From the NCBI GenBank assembly GCA_021158125.1, contig JAGGVF010000022.1, positions 1-64,000 on the forward strand: a stretch of 64,000 bases of DNA, given 5' to 3'. How positions within the stretch are numbered: the stretch's first letter is position 1; each line of letters begins with the position of its first letter. Below the pieces are notes generated by a model. It was not told the origin of the DNA, made no database searches, and saw only the letters and a program-made list of their open reading frames with translations. The translations under genes were made by a program, and so were the position numbers. Origin of the DNA: Candidatus Bathyarchaeota archaeon. GTDB taxonomy: Archaea > Thermoproteota > Bathyarchaeia > Bathyarchaeales > WUQV01. This document shows, one piece after another, positions 8,148 through 16,173 of the stretch.

Positions 8148-8858
8148 ATGAAACTGACCATAAAAGGCTTTGTAGATGTAAGCCTAGTTGATTGGGACGG
8201 AAAAGTATCGTCAGTAGTATTCCTCCCCAACTGCAACCTACGTTGCCCCTTCTGTCAAAACGCTAAACTTGTTCTGCATCCCGAAGAACTTCCAACAATA
8301 AGCTTCGAAGAAATAACGGAAAGATTGGCGAAAATGAAGAAATGGATAGATGGAGTAGTAATAACTGGTGGAGAACCAACACTTCACTTAGACCTACCGT
8401 CATTTTGCAGAAAATTGAAAGACTTAGACTTTAAGGTTAAACTAGACACTAACGGCACAAATCCTAGAGTTTTACAAAAATTAATCGAAGAAGAACTTAT
8501 AGACTATGTAGCATTAGATGTTAAGGCTCCGCTAAACGAACAGAAATATTCTGAAGCAACAGGAGTTAAAACTGAAAAACTGCTTAAAGAAATAATTAAT
8601 TCGATAAACCTTCTTCAAAACGGAAAAGTCGACTATGAATTTAGAACAACTGTTGTTCCGTCAATCCATACGAAGGAAAGCATAGAAGAAATTTGCAAGG
8701 CATTAAAGGGCTGTAAAAAATACGTTATACAAAACTTTAGACCCGGAGAAACTATAGACCCTAGATTCAGTAAGGTTAAGCCTTTCTCCAGAGCTGAGCT
8801 GGACGATTATGTTAAAATAGCCAGCAAATACATTTCAAACGTTGTTCTAAGAACTTAA
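8148..8858 (+). CDS. Radical SAM activating enzyme, NrdG-like (anaerobic ribonucleotide reductase activase type)
   Basis: The 236-residue protein has the radical SAM cysteines in CNLRCPFCQN (about 27-36), the SAM-binding GGEP motif in VVITGGEPTLH and the DTNG and DVKAP strands of a short TIM-like barrel. Length and the absence of extra Fe-S domains fit the NrdG2-type glycyl-radical activase family, which generates the radical on anaerobic ribonucleotide reductase. No reductase gene is in the window, so the partner is inferred. It lies 59 bases after thiC, possibly cotranscribed, and its end overlaps the convergent coiled-coil gene by four bases. Confidence 0.85.
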   Translation: MKLTIKGFVDVSLVDWDGKVSSVVFLPNCNLRCPFCQNAKLVLHPEELPTISFEEITERLAKMKKWIDGVVITGGEPTLHLDLPSFCRKLKDLDFKVKLDTNGTNPRVLQKLIEEELIDYVALDVKAPLNEQKYSEATGVKTEKLLKEIINSINLLQNGKVDYEFRTTVVPSIHTKESIEEICKALKGCKKYVIQNFRPGETIDPRFSKVKPFSRAELDDYVKIASKYISNVVLRT

Positions 8859-10480
8859 TGACCCACATAAAAGTCAATTATCGACGTTTTCTCTTCCGGT
8901 TTCAGAATTTCTCTTTCAACAAGTTTTTCGAGGCCGGACAGTAGGAATTTCTTGAAATCTCGAGATTTCAAAACGTTAACTTTACTAGCTCTCTGTGCAA
9001 CTTGATTTTCAAAATTTTTGTCACTTTGAATTCTTTCACTTAAAGAGGAAACAAGTAACGTTAAGGAGTCGGACCTTGGCTTAAGAATGGCGTTAATTCT
9101 CGCTTCTAATCCTCTCTTCAGCAAAGCTGTTTGTATTTTCTTCATCACACCAACAGAAGTTGATGCAAAAACTGGCGGAAACAGATGATATCTAAGTTTA
9201 TTTTCAGACTCAAAGCAACTTATGTAAAAAGGTACGCAAATAACTGTTGGAGCTTCAACTGTTAACGGAAGCATAACTTGTTTAAGGTTAGACAAGTACA
9301 TCTTTTTCTGGTCGATTAGCCATTCTATCTGAGTTGAAATTGTGTCTGTGAGAGCTAGAATCTCCTCAATTTTCTTCTTTTCCTGTTCAATTTTCAATTT
9401 GTAAACATTTTCCAGACTTGAAAGTTCTTTCTTTTTCTTATTTAATTTTTCTTCGTATTCTTTCTCTATTTTTTCAGTTATCTCCTTGATTTCCTCTGAC
9501 AGTTTTTCTTGTATTTGCGTGTAAAGCTTTATTTTTCCCTTACATTCCGAAATTTTATTTTCTGCTTCCAAAGCAAGAAGGTTCCAACGTTTTGAATGTT
9601 CAAAGCTTTCCTCCTTCATGCTTTCTTTCATTCTTCTTTCGTATTCCCTCTTCTTTCTTTCCAGTTCATGAATTTCATTTTGCAACTTCATTTTCATTCT
9701 CAGTAACCTTTCAATTTCCCCTTCAAGAAAGCTTCTGATTTTAGTGATTTTTTCCTCTTTTTCACTTGAAAGTTTCCTAGATTCCTCGTCTATGGCAGTT
9801 TTTAGTTCATAAATTTCTTTTTCAAAGTTATTTTGCATTTGAATTATGTTTCTGTTAATTTTGCTTTCAATTTTCTCTGTTTCTTCTTTGAGTGTTTCTA
9901 AAGCTAATTTTAACTTTTCAAGTTCGTCAGCTATCAGTTTTTCATGAGTGAAGAATTCTTGAGCTATTTCTTTTGCGTATTGCTCCTCTACTATGAGGGG
10001 TAATTCTTCAGTTTTAGCCTTACTTTCTTCCGTTTTTCCTCTCAAATAGCTTAGAATTGCGGAAAGAAAATTTTTGTCTCCAACAATCGTGTTGAAGGAG
10101 AATCTAGTTTCAGCCATAAACTCCTCGAAAGTTTTAGAATTAGCCCTTAAAATAATCTTGAAAAGTTCTGGGTTTCCTTCACAACTTTTTATTTGTTCAA
10201 TAAATTTGTCTACATCTGGAATAACCATGTAATCAACTGTGAAAATGTTTTGACCTAATCCATCAAGTAGTAAGGTTTCATTTTCGCTTGGAATTGCCCA
10301 AAACGGATAATAAAGCTTTGAAATAAAAACAACCTTTTCGGGTGCACCGCCCAAAAGGCCGGGTTTTTTCTTTCTTTTCTCCTCTGTTAAACATGTTATC
10401 AAGGCTATCTCTAAGTCCCTATCAATCTGCTTTCCCTCAGGTTCCTCGACTGCATAGGGAAGAACCTTCTTGGCATACAT
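8855..10480 (-). CDS. Large coiled-coil protein, function unknown
   Basis: The 541-residue protein has a globular N-terminal part (about 1-165, with VVFISKLYYPFWAIPS and a GLLGGAPEK loop), a long charged coiled coil at about 175-400 (heptad-like runs rich in Glu, Lys and Ile) and a C-terminal globular region from about 400 (EAPTVICVPFYISCF, then VFASTSVGVMKKIQ). There is no signal peptide or membrane helix, so it is probably cytoplasmic. It is the last gene in a minus-strand series behind a sugar nucleotidyltransferase and a small membrane protein. I do not recognise the family; an SMC-like label is not justified because no Walker motifs are visible. Confidence 0.85.
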   Translation of the reverse strand: MYAKKVLPYAVEEPEGKQIDRDLEIALITCLTEEKRKKKPGLLGGAPEKVVFISKLYYPFWAIPSENETLLLDGLGQNIFTVDYMVIPDVDKFIEQIKSCEGNPELFKIILRANSKTFEEFMAETRFSFNTIVGDKNFLSAILSYLRGKTEESKAKTEELPLIVEEQYAKEIAQEFFTHEKLIADELEKLKLALETLKEETEKIESKINRNIIQMQNNFEKEIYELKTAIDEESRKLSSEKEEKITKIRSFLEGEIERLLRMKMKLQNEIHELERKKREYERRMKESMKEESFEHSKRWNLLALEAENKISECKGKIKLYTQIQEKLSEEIKEITEKIEKEYEEKLNKKKKELSSLENVYKLKIEQEKKKIEEILALTDTISTQIEWLIDQKKMYLSNLKQVMLPLTVEAPTVICVPFYISCFESENKLRYHLFPPVFASTSVGVMKKIQTALLKRGLEARINAILKPRSDSLTLLVSSLSERIQSDKNFENQVAQRASKVNVLKSRDFKKFLLSGLEKLVEREILKPEEKTSIIDFYVGH

Positions 10481-10519
10481 GTTTTAACACCGACCAGAGA
10501 TAATATAGAGTATGTTGTT

Positions 10520-11272
10520 CTATTTAAAAAGAAAAGCCATAACTCTATCCACGGTTTTCGGATTCAACTTCTCATAGGCTTCTGTACTTCCAACATCATA
10601 CCAAAATGCCTTCGAAAGGTAACCATAAACTGGCATGTTATTTTCAATTAGATACGGAATGACGTCCCTCATTAGATCGGTTTCCCTCTTCTCTTCTGCT
10701 AATTTCTTCATAAGTTCTAAAACTTTTCCATCCAGTGCGACTATTCCCATACTAACGGGTTTTTCTAAAACAGGCTTTTCAACAAAACCCTTTATTCTTC
10801 CTTCATCGTTAATTTCTGCCAGGCCAACTCTAACGCTGAAGCCGGGGGCCAATGCGACAGTTGCTGAAGCCTTCTTTCTTTTATGGTACCTAATCATTTC
10901 TCTTATGTCCAAGTTTGTGAGAATATCTCCATAATAGACAAGTAATGTATCGTTTAAATCTATGACTTCTTTGTGGTAAGCGTTTAAAATTGAGCCGCCT
11001 GTACCTTTCAATTTTGGGTCATCGTGGAGATAGGAAATTTTAACCCCGAATCTTGAGCCGTCGGAAAAGTAGTTTTCTATCTGCTCGTACTTGTAATTAA
11101 CTAGAAACGTTAACTCTCTTATACCGTGATATTTCAGAAGTCTAACAACATATTCAAGAAGAGGTTTTTGCTTTGTTCCAACTGGAATCATGGTTTTTTG
11201 GAAATAATAGGTGATCGGCCTTAACCTTGTTCCAGGCCCTCCGCATAAGATAAGGGCCTTTGCCTTTGGCAT
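10520..11272 (-). CDS. Nucleotide-sugar pyrophosphorylase (NDP-sugar nucleotidyltransferase)
   Basis: The enzyme class joins a sugar 1-phosphate to an NTP, releasing pyrophosphate. The signature LCGGPGTRLRPITYYFQKTMIPVG (cut here at LCGGPGTRLRP) binds the nucleotide and the following Lys the phosphate; YYGDI holds the catalytic aspartate, and GFVEKP and WYDVGS are also family motifs. At 250 residues it lacks the C-terminal left-handed beta helix of larger members. Substrate (glucose, mannose or other) is not determined. It sits between a small membrane protein and a coiled-coil protein, suggesting glycosylation or envelope work. Confidence 0.9.
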   Translation of the reverse strand: MPKAKALILCGGPGTRLRPITYYFQKTMIPVGTKQKPLLEYVVRLLKYHGIRELTFLVNYKYEQIENYFSDGSRFGVKISYLHDDPKLKGTGGSILNAYHKEVIDLNDTLLVYYGDILTNLDIREMIRYHKRKKASATVALAPGFSVRVGLAEINDEGRIKGFVEKPVLEKPVSMGIVALDGKVLELMKKLAEEKRETDLMRDVIPYLIENNMPVYGYLSKAFWYDVGSTEAYEKLNPKTVDRVMAFLFK

Positions 11273-11296
11273 CCCCCGCCCTCAATTGTGAAACTG

Positions 11297-11620
11297 TTAT
11301 TCCTTTTTCTTTCCTTTTTTCTCTTTTTCTTTCTCTTCAGTTTCGCTCTCACTTTTAGTTTCAGTCGTTGTCTCTTCTTCTTTTTCCTCTTCTATTTCTG
11401 CTTCTATTTCCTCTATGGGCTTCGGTGGAGGCGTTGTCGCCATGGTCCATCCTATCCAAGCGCCAATAGCGAATATTAGAATTATTGCTATGGTTACTGG
11501 AACTGCCACTAGAATGAACTGCCATTCGGGCCATACATATAATGCGGTTGGGTATCCGATTATTACGATTATGCATATTATGAGTATTATCCATCCTATT
11601 GCTTGGTCCTTACTAACCAT
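11297..11620 (-). CDS. Small two-helix membrane protein with charged C-terminal tail
   Basis: The 107-residue product has two membrane helices at about 8-30 and 36-60, a Pro-rich hinge (TTPPPKP) and a low-complexity tail of Glu, Lys, Thr and Ser (about 68-107). The tail is expected in the cytoplasm or as a flexible interaction segment. It lies 24 bases upstream of the nucleotidyltransferase, so they are probably cotranscribed. No family or function is recognised. Confidence 0.75.
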   Translation of the reverse strand: MVSKDQAIGWIILIICIIVIIGYPTALYVWPEWQFILVAVPVTIAIILIFAIGAWIGWTMATTPPPKPIEEIEAEIEEEKEEETTTETKSESETEEKEKEKKGKKKE

Positions 11621-11691
11621 TTTCTCACCACATCGTAGCCTTGTTTAGGTGAAATAGAATTTAAAGTTTATCATTCATGGAAGTAAAGGCT

Positions 11692-12948
11692 TTAAATAGT
11701 GCCCATTTTCCACGATTCTAAGTAGCGTTTTTGTTCTTCTGTGAGTTCGTCTATTTTGATGTTCATGGCTTCCAGTTTAAGCTTTGCTACTTTTTCGTCT
11801 ATTTCTTTTGGCACTTTGTAAACTTTCGGCGGCATTTTCTCATTTTTGGCCAAGTATTCAACGCAAAGAGCTTGATTTGAAAATGACATGTCCATTACTT
11901 CTGATGGATGTCCCTCGGCTGAGGCTAAGTTGACGAGTCTGCCTTCGCTTAAGAGGTATATTTTTCTCCCGTTTGAAAGTGTGAACTCCTCTAGGTTCGG
12001 CCTTATCTTCCTTTTTGTTTCAGCTAGATTCTCTAGGTCTTTTAGGTTTATTTCTACGTTGAAGTGGCCGCTGTTGGCTAGTATGGCGCCGTTCTTCATT
12101 TTAAGCATGTATTCTTTTCTTATCACGTTTATGTTCCCCGTGGTGGTTACGAATATATCTCCAATTTCTGAGGCTTGAGTTAGCGGCATAACTCTGAAGC
12201 CGTCCATTACTGCTTCTAGGGCTCTGAGGGGATTTACTTCCGTGATGATTACGTTTGCACCCATTCCTCTTGCTCTGAGGGCTAGTCCTCTACCGCACCA
12301 TCCGTAACCGCAAACTACGAAATTTTTCCCAGCTAATAGAATGTTAGTTGCCCTTAATATTCCATCAATTGTGCTTTGCCCAGTTCCATATCGGTTATCA
12401 AATAGAAATTTTGTATAGGCGTCGTTAACGGCGATTATTGGGTACTTTAGGTCTCCGGTTTTCTCCATAGCTCTAAGCCTTTGCACTCCAGTTGTTGTTT
12501 CCTCTGTTCCCCCTTTGATTTCAGATAGAAACTCTGGTTTTTCCGCATGTATCGTGCTTACTAGGTCTGCCCCATCATCCATTGTTATTTTTGGCTTATA
12601 AGCTATCACCTGGTCTATGCACCAGTAGTACTCGCTTGTTGTTTCCCCCCTCCATGCATATACGTGTATGCCCCGCTTTGCAAGCGCAGCGGCAACTTCG
12701 TCTTGTGTTGAGAGGGGATTTGAGCCGCAGAGGGCAACTTTTGCTCCTCCGGCTTGGAGGGTTGTGACGAGCACTGCTGTTTCCTTTGTAACGTGTAAGC
12801 ATGCGCCTATGGTCAGGCCTTCAAGCGGTTTTTCCTTTTCAAATCTTTCTTTTATCTTGTTTAGAACGGGCATGTGCATGGAAGCCCATTCTATTAGAAG
12901 TTCACCTTTTGGTGCTAGTTCAGGATTTTTCACTTTAAATTCTTCCAT
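11692..12948 (-). CDS. ahcY: S-adenosylhomocysteine (or S-inosylhomocysteine) hydrolase
   Basis: The enzyme cleaves the SAH product of methylation to homocysteine and the nucleoside, using bound NAD. The 418-residue protein carries the NAD-binding loop [43 protein letters not shown] and the C-terminal [16 protein letters not shown] motif. The start [15 protein letters not shown] is typical of archaeal members. It directly follows a SAH/MTA deaminase gene (35-base gap), which raises the possibility that its in vivo substrate is S-inosylhomocysteine, as known in Methanocaldococcus. Confidence 0.95.
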   Translation of the reverse strand: MEEFKVKNPELAPKGELLIEWASMHMPVLNKIKERFEKEKPLEGLTIGACLHVTKETAVLVTTLQAGGAKVALCGSNPLSTQDEVAAALAKRGIHVYAWRGETTSEYYWCIDQVIAYKPKITMDDGADLVSTIHAEKPEFLSEIKGGTEETTTGVQRLRAMEKTGDLKYPIIAVNDAYTKFLFDNRYGTGQSTIDGILRATNILLAGKNFVVCGYGWCGRGLALRARGMGANVIITEVNPLRALEAVMDGFRVMPLTQASEIGDIFVTTTGNINVIRKEYMLKMKNGAILANSGHFNVEINLKDLENLAETKRKIRPNLEEFTLSNGRKIYLLSEGRLVNLASAEGHPSEVMDMSFSNQALCVEYLAKNEKMPPKVYKVPKEIDEKVAKLKLEAMNIKIDELTEEQKRYLESWKMGTI

Positions 12949-12983
12949 TTTATGTTCCCAACCCTATTTTAACTTCAAACTAT

Positions 12984-14348
12984 TTATTTTGCACGTTGCA
13001 ACTTTTCCAATAGTTTTTCTTTGCACTTTTCCGCCATTTTCATTACATGTTCAACATTGACGGTTTTTACTTCGCGGTTTTCTACGACTATCCTTCCATC
13101 TATTAGGACGGTTTCTACGTCTGCTGACTTGGCCGAATATACGAGGTGGCTTATTTCGTCATAAAGCGGATGCAAGTGAGGTTTTCTGAAGTTTACTATT
13201 GCAAGGTCCGCCTTTTTCTCTGCTTCAATTGAGCCTATTTCCCTTTCCCAGTTTAGTGCCTTCGCCCCTTCGATAGTTGCCATTTTGAAAACTTGTCTTG
13301 CAGGAGTTACCGTCGGGTTAAGGTTTACTCCTTTGTGGAGCAAAGCTGTAATCTTCATGACTTCAAACATGTCTGGGCTGTTGTTTGAACATGCACTGTC
13401 GGTGCCAAGCGAAACAGTGACTTTGCTTTCAAGAAGTTTCGGAATTGGACTTATCCCAGAGGCAAGTTTTAAATTTGAAACTGGATTATGAGAAACTTTA
13501 ACTTTTCTTTTCCTTATTATTTGAATGTCCTTTTCGCTAAGCCAAACGCAATGAACAGCCAAAACTTTGCTGTCTAAAACTTTCAATGAATCTAAATATT
13601 TGAAAATTCCCTCTTTTAGACTTATTTTAAAGTTTTTCTCTATTTTCTCTTTTTCATCCTTAGTTTCGGCAATGTGGATATGCCAAATTATTGGCTTTTC
13701 TATACCGTACTGTTCGTTTAATTGGTTTGAAAGCTGTTTTAGTTCAACCATGTAGTTAGGGTCAACCGTGTAGGGTGCATGAGGGCAGACGCTAACCCTT
13801 ATTCTGCCGTTTTCTTTGCCGTGCCAGTTTTTAGCTAGATCTTCTAAGGCTTTTATGTCGTCCTTTTTTCTCCATGAGAAACATACGTGGCCGATAACTC
13901 CCCTTAGGCCAGCTTCAGCAAAAGCTTTAGCTTCATTCTCGTTTGGAAGGTAATGATACATTGTGTTAACGGTTGTTGTTCCGCTTAGCAAAGATTCTAC
14001 GGCGGTAAGTAAAGCGCCTACATAGATATCATGTCCAGTCATGTGTTTTTCAAGAGGCCATATCCACTTTTCCAGCCACTCGTGAAGCGGGTAATCATCA
14101 GCATAACCTCTCAAAAGGCTCATGGCAGCGTGATGATGCGTATTTACCAACCCTGGGACAACAACTTTCCCTTTAGCATCTATTTTGTCATATCCTCGTG
14201 GATACTTGTGCTTTAAATAGTCGCATTTTCCAACTTCAACAATTCTATCGTCCTCAATTACGACTGCGCCTTCACGTATTGTTCCCTTTTCACTGCCAGT
14301 TACTATCGTTCCATTAGTTACCATTAAATCCAACGAATACACCAGCAT
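12984..14348 (-). CDS. mtaD: 5'-methylthioadenosine/S-adenosylhomocysteine deaminase-type amidohydrolase
   Basis: This amidohydrolase-superfamily enzyme deaminates adenine nucleosides such as SAH, MTA or 5'-deoxyadenosine to inosine forms. VNTHHHAAMSLLRGYADD supplies the metal-binding HxH, HIAETKDE and AVHCVWL carry further ligands and SLGTDSACSNN the catalytic Asp. The 454-residue length and GTTTVNTMYHY fit the MtaD/DadD family. It precedes ahcY on the same strand. ATG 14348 (MLVYSLDL) is used; MVTNG, eight codons later, is an alternative. In archaea the DadD branch also recycles 5'-deoxyadenosine from radical SAM enzymes, of which this window has several. Confidence 0.93.
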   Translation of the reverse strand: MLVYSLDLMVTNGTIVTGSEKGTIREGAVVIEDDRIVEVGKCDYLKHKYPRGYDKIDAKGKVVVPGLVNTHHHAAMSLLRGYADDYPLHEWLEKWIWPLEKHMTGHDIYVGALLTAVESLLSGTTTVNTMYHYLPNENEAKAFAEAGLRGVIGHVCFSWRKKDDIKALEDLAKNWHGKENGRIRVSVCPHAPYTVDPNYMVELKQLSNQLNEQYGIEKPIIWHIHIAETKDEKEKIEKNFKISLKEGIFKYLDSLKVLDSKVLAVHCVWLSEKDIQIIRKRKVKVSHNPVSNLKLASGISPIPKLLESKVTVSLGTDSACSNNSPDMFEVMKITALLHKGVNLNPTVTPARQVFKMATIEGAKALNWEREIGSIEAEKKADLAIVNFRKPHLHPLYDEISHLVYSAKSADVETVLIDGRIVVENREVKTVNVEHVMKMAEKCKEKLLEKLQRAK

Positions 14349-14418
14349 TCAATAATAATTTTAAAGATAAATAATACGACAACTTTAAAATTATTTAATC
14401 TAATTCTTAGCTTTCTTG

Positions 14419-14898
14419 ATGAAATTAAAGAATGTTAGAGCTGCAATAAGCTGTCTTCCCATCCTGGGAGTATTCGACGTAGTTTCGACTTTGTACGTAA
14501 GTAGTCTTGGATATCCTTTAGAGAAAATTGAAGTAGGTTTTTTAGCCTCTTTCTTTGCTAGAAAAGGTCTACTTTATTTATATATTCCAGTTTATATGCT
14601 GATTTTGTGTTTAGCTGCCCTTTTCATGTTGTATGTTGAAAAATCATTGGATTACAATTTATTAATCGATAGAATTGTTTTAATTCTTTTAGTAGGAGCT
14701 GTTTGCACAGTTGATTCCACCCTAATAAGTACAATAATTTCGAATTTGGCAGTTTCGTTGCAAATTCAAACGTCTCGCTTTATTTTATTAAAGAACATGA
14801 CGTTTGTTACAGCATTCATCGCCATATTTCTATTTCTCTTTAACGATCTAAAAATGGCTATTAAAACAAAATCTCTTAAGAACTCGGTTCTGAATTAA
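14419..14898 (+). CDS. Four-helix integral membrane protein, unknown function
   Basis: The roughly 159-residue protein has about four membrane helices (near 10-30, 50-75, 82-105 and 125-145) with short loops and ends in a basic tail. The first helix has FDVVSTLYVSSLGYPLEKIE, a pattern seen in small archaeal DUF5658-like membrane proteins, though I would not assign that family firmly. ATG 14419 is preferred over the TTG immediately before it. It diverges from mtaD with a 70-base AT-rich gap holding both promoters. Confidence 0.7.
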   Translation: MKLKNVRAAISCLPILGVFDVVSTLYVSSLGYPLEKIEVGFLASFFARKGLLYLYIPVYMLILCLAALFMLYVEKSLDYNLLIDRIVLILLVGAVCTVDSTLISTIISNLAVSLQIQTSRFILLKNMTFVTAFIAIFLFLFNDLKMAIKTKSLKNSVLN

Positions 14899-14921
14899 AA
14901 TGAAATAAATAGGAGTGTGAA

Positions 14922-15128
14922 ATGGGTTACCATTCCTCTTCTTCTTCCCATTCTTCCTCTTCTTCCCAGCCTTCTTCCTCTTCCCAATCTTCTTCCCATT
15001 CTTCCTCTTCTTCGAATCTCAACACTCCCACCTCCAACCGAGACATGCTTAGTATTCCAGTAGCCACTTTTACTGAAGGAACATCAGAATTTTTTAAGCC
15101 TTTCGTTGGAAAGTTAACTGCAGCATGA
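14922..15128 (+). CDS. Ser-rich low-complexity ORF; coding strand uncertain
   Basis: A 68-codon ORF follows an AGGAG site by six bases and reads as a Ser/His/Gln/Pro repeat (MGYHSSSSSHSSSSSQ), then a unique tail MLSIPVATFTEGTSEFF. It follows the membrane protein gene by 23 bases. The same DNA read on the minus strand gives an acidic Glu/Trp repeat protein (14927-15046), so only one strand is likely to be coding. The ribosome site favours plus; the more protein-like periodicity favours minus. Confidence 0.35.
   Translation: MGYHSSSSSHSSSSSQPSSSSQSSSHSSSSSNLNTPTSNRDMLSIPVATFTEGTSEFFKPFVGKLTAA
14927..15046 (-). CDS. Alternative reading: small acidic Trp-repeat protein
   Basis: From ATG 15046 the minus strand encodes 39 residues beginning MSRLEVGVLRF and ending in repeated EEEEEW/EEDW units up to a TAA stop at 14927-14929. 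A GTG at 15067 would add seven residues (VATGILS). It lies about 110 bases downstream of the asparaginase gene on the same strand. Periodic Trp in a Glu-rich tail looks functional, but no ribosome site is obvious and the opposite strand has one. Confidence 0.3.
   Translation of the reverse strand: MSRLEVGVLRFEEEEEWEEDWEEEEGWEEEEEWEEEEEW
14930..15016. repeat. Tandem degenerate repeat, unit about 18 bases (CCATTCTTCCTCTTCTTC)
   Basis: Four to five imperfect copies of a pyrimidine-rich unit run from about 14930 to 15016, with shortened copies (CCAATCTTCTTC). The unit length is a multiple of three, so copies can be gained or lost without shifting either reading frame. Confidence 0.75.
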
Positions 15129-15155
15129 AATCGCCGGGGGATGCAGAATTTTCGT

Positions 15156-16112
15156 TTATGATTTAATTATTTCGGCTGTCAAGCTTGCTTTCGGACTTGA
15201 CATTCCCCTATGCATGTAAGCCCAGCACATGTTTGGAGAATTATGTGCAGCGCCTATGTTTCCTTCGGTGTCAACAGCTATTAAGCCCATAAAATTGGCT
15301 TTAGCAGCTATCCTTCTATTCACAAGTTTGATTGCTTCTTCCACTGCTTTTTGCGCACTTACCCTCTGCATGTAATCGCAGACAGTTTTTGCAAGAACTA
15401 GTCTTATGGCTATTTCCCCTATTCCGGTGGCTGAGCATGCTCCGGCGGCATTATCCGCGTAGGTGCCGCATCCGATGAGTGGAGAGTCGCCTATTCTGCC
15501 AGGAATCTTTAGGGTCATCCCGCCGGTTGATGTTGCTGCGGCAACGTTTCCTTCTTTATCTAACGCTACTGCGCCAACGGTTTCATAGACGAAAAGTTCG
15601 GGGTGTTGCTCTACAAGCTCGTGAAGTCTAGGTAAATAGTTAACTTCGCCTTTCAAGAGTTTCTCCCTTAAGTTTTTCCAGTATTTTAGCCTAAGCTCCG
15701 TAGCAGGGTTTTGTCTTTCTAGGTTGTAAATTTCAGCCAGTTTTTCTGCTCCTTCTCCTATAAGAAAGACGAAATCTGTTTTTTCCATGACTATTCTTGC
15801 CAAATGCACCGGGTTTTTTATGTCCGTCAGCAGGCCGGCGGCTCCGGCTTTGAGGGTTTTTCCGTCCATTATTGAAGCTTCCATCTCTATTCGCTTATCC
15901 AACGTGAAAGTTGAACCCTTCCCTGCATTGAAAACTTCGTTATCCTCCATGGACATAACTGCAACTTCAACAGCGTCCACGGCGCTTCCGTTCTCCATCA
16001 AAATGTTAAAGCCTTTTAAAGCGGCTTCTTTAACTCCTTCAATGCCAGGATTTTGTCTTTCCGGATGCCAGGTTCCAGCTCCTCCATGTACAACTATGAC
16101 TGGCTTGGTCAA
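15156..16112 (-). CDS. Isoaspartyl peptidase / plant-type L-asparaginase (Ntn hydrolase)
   Basis: The family self-cleaves to expose a threonine nucleophile and hydrolyses isoaspartyl dipeptides or asparagine. IVVHGGAGTW opens the protein; TVGAVALDKEGNVAAATSTGG (given here by its ends TVGAV and ATSTGG) holds the nucleophile Thr in TVGAVAL and the substrate-binding region; PLIGCGTYAD follows. Length 318 is normal. The residue before the nucleophile is Glu (YETVGAV) rather than the Gly of bacterial type III enzymes. The start is TTG 16112, seven bases after GGTG. Confidence 0.92.
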   Translation of the reverse strand: MTKPVIVVHGGAGTWHPERQNPGIEGVKEAALKGFNILMENGSAVDAVEVAVMSMEDNEVFNAGKGSTFTLDKRIEMEASIMDGKTLKAGAAGLLTDIKNPVHLARIVMEKTDFVFLIGEGAEKLAEIYNLERQNPATELRLKYWKNLREKLLKGEVNYLPRLHELVEQHPELFVYETVGAVALDKEGNVAAATSTGGMTLKIPGRIGDSPLIGCGTYADNAAGACSATGIGEIAIRLVLAKTVCDYMQRVSAQKAVEEAIKLVNRRIAAKANFMGLIAVDTEGNIGAAHNSPNMCWAYMHRGMSSPKASLTAEIIKS

Positions 16113-16173
16113 GCTTTACACCTTAAGGGAGTTGAAGATAGAATGAGCCATATCAGAAATTTAAGGCTAATTG

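Noticed and set aside
11415-11648. Plus-strand ORF of 77 codons opposite the small membrane protein gene
   Set aside because: The minus reading has two membrane helices and a proper charged tail; the plus one is Met/Ile-rich and without context.
14930-15016. CRISPR-like array
   Set aside because: The repeats are short, contiguous and without spacers; this is a simple tandem repeat.
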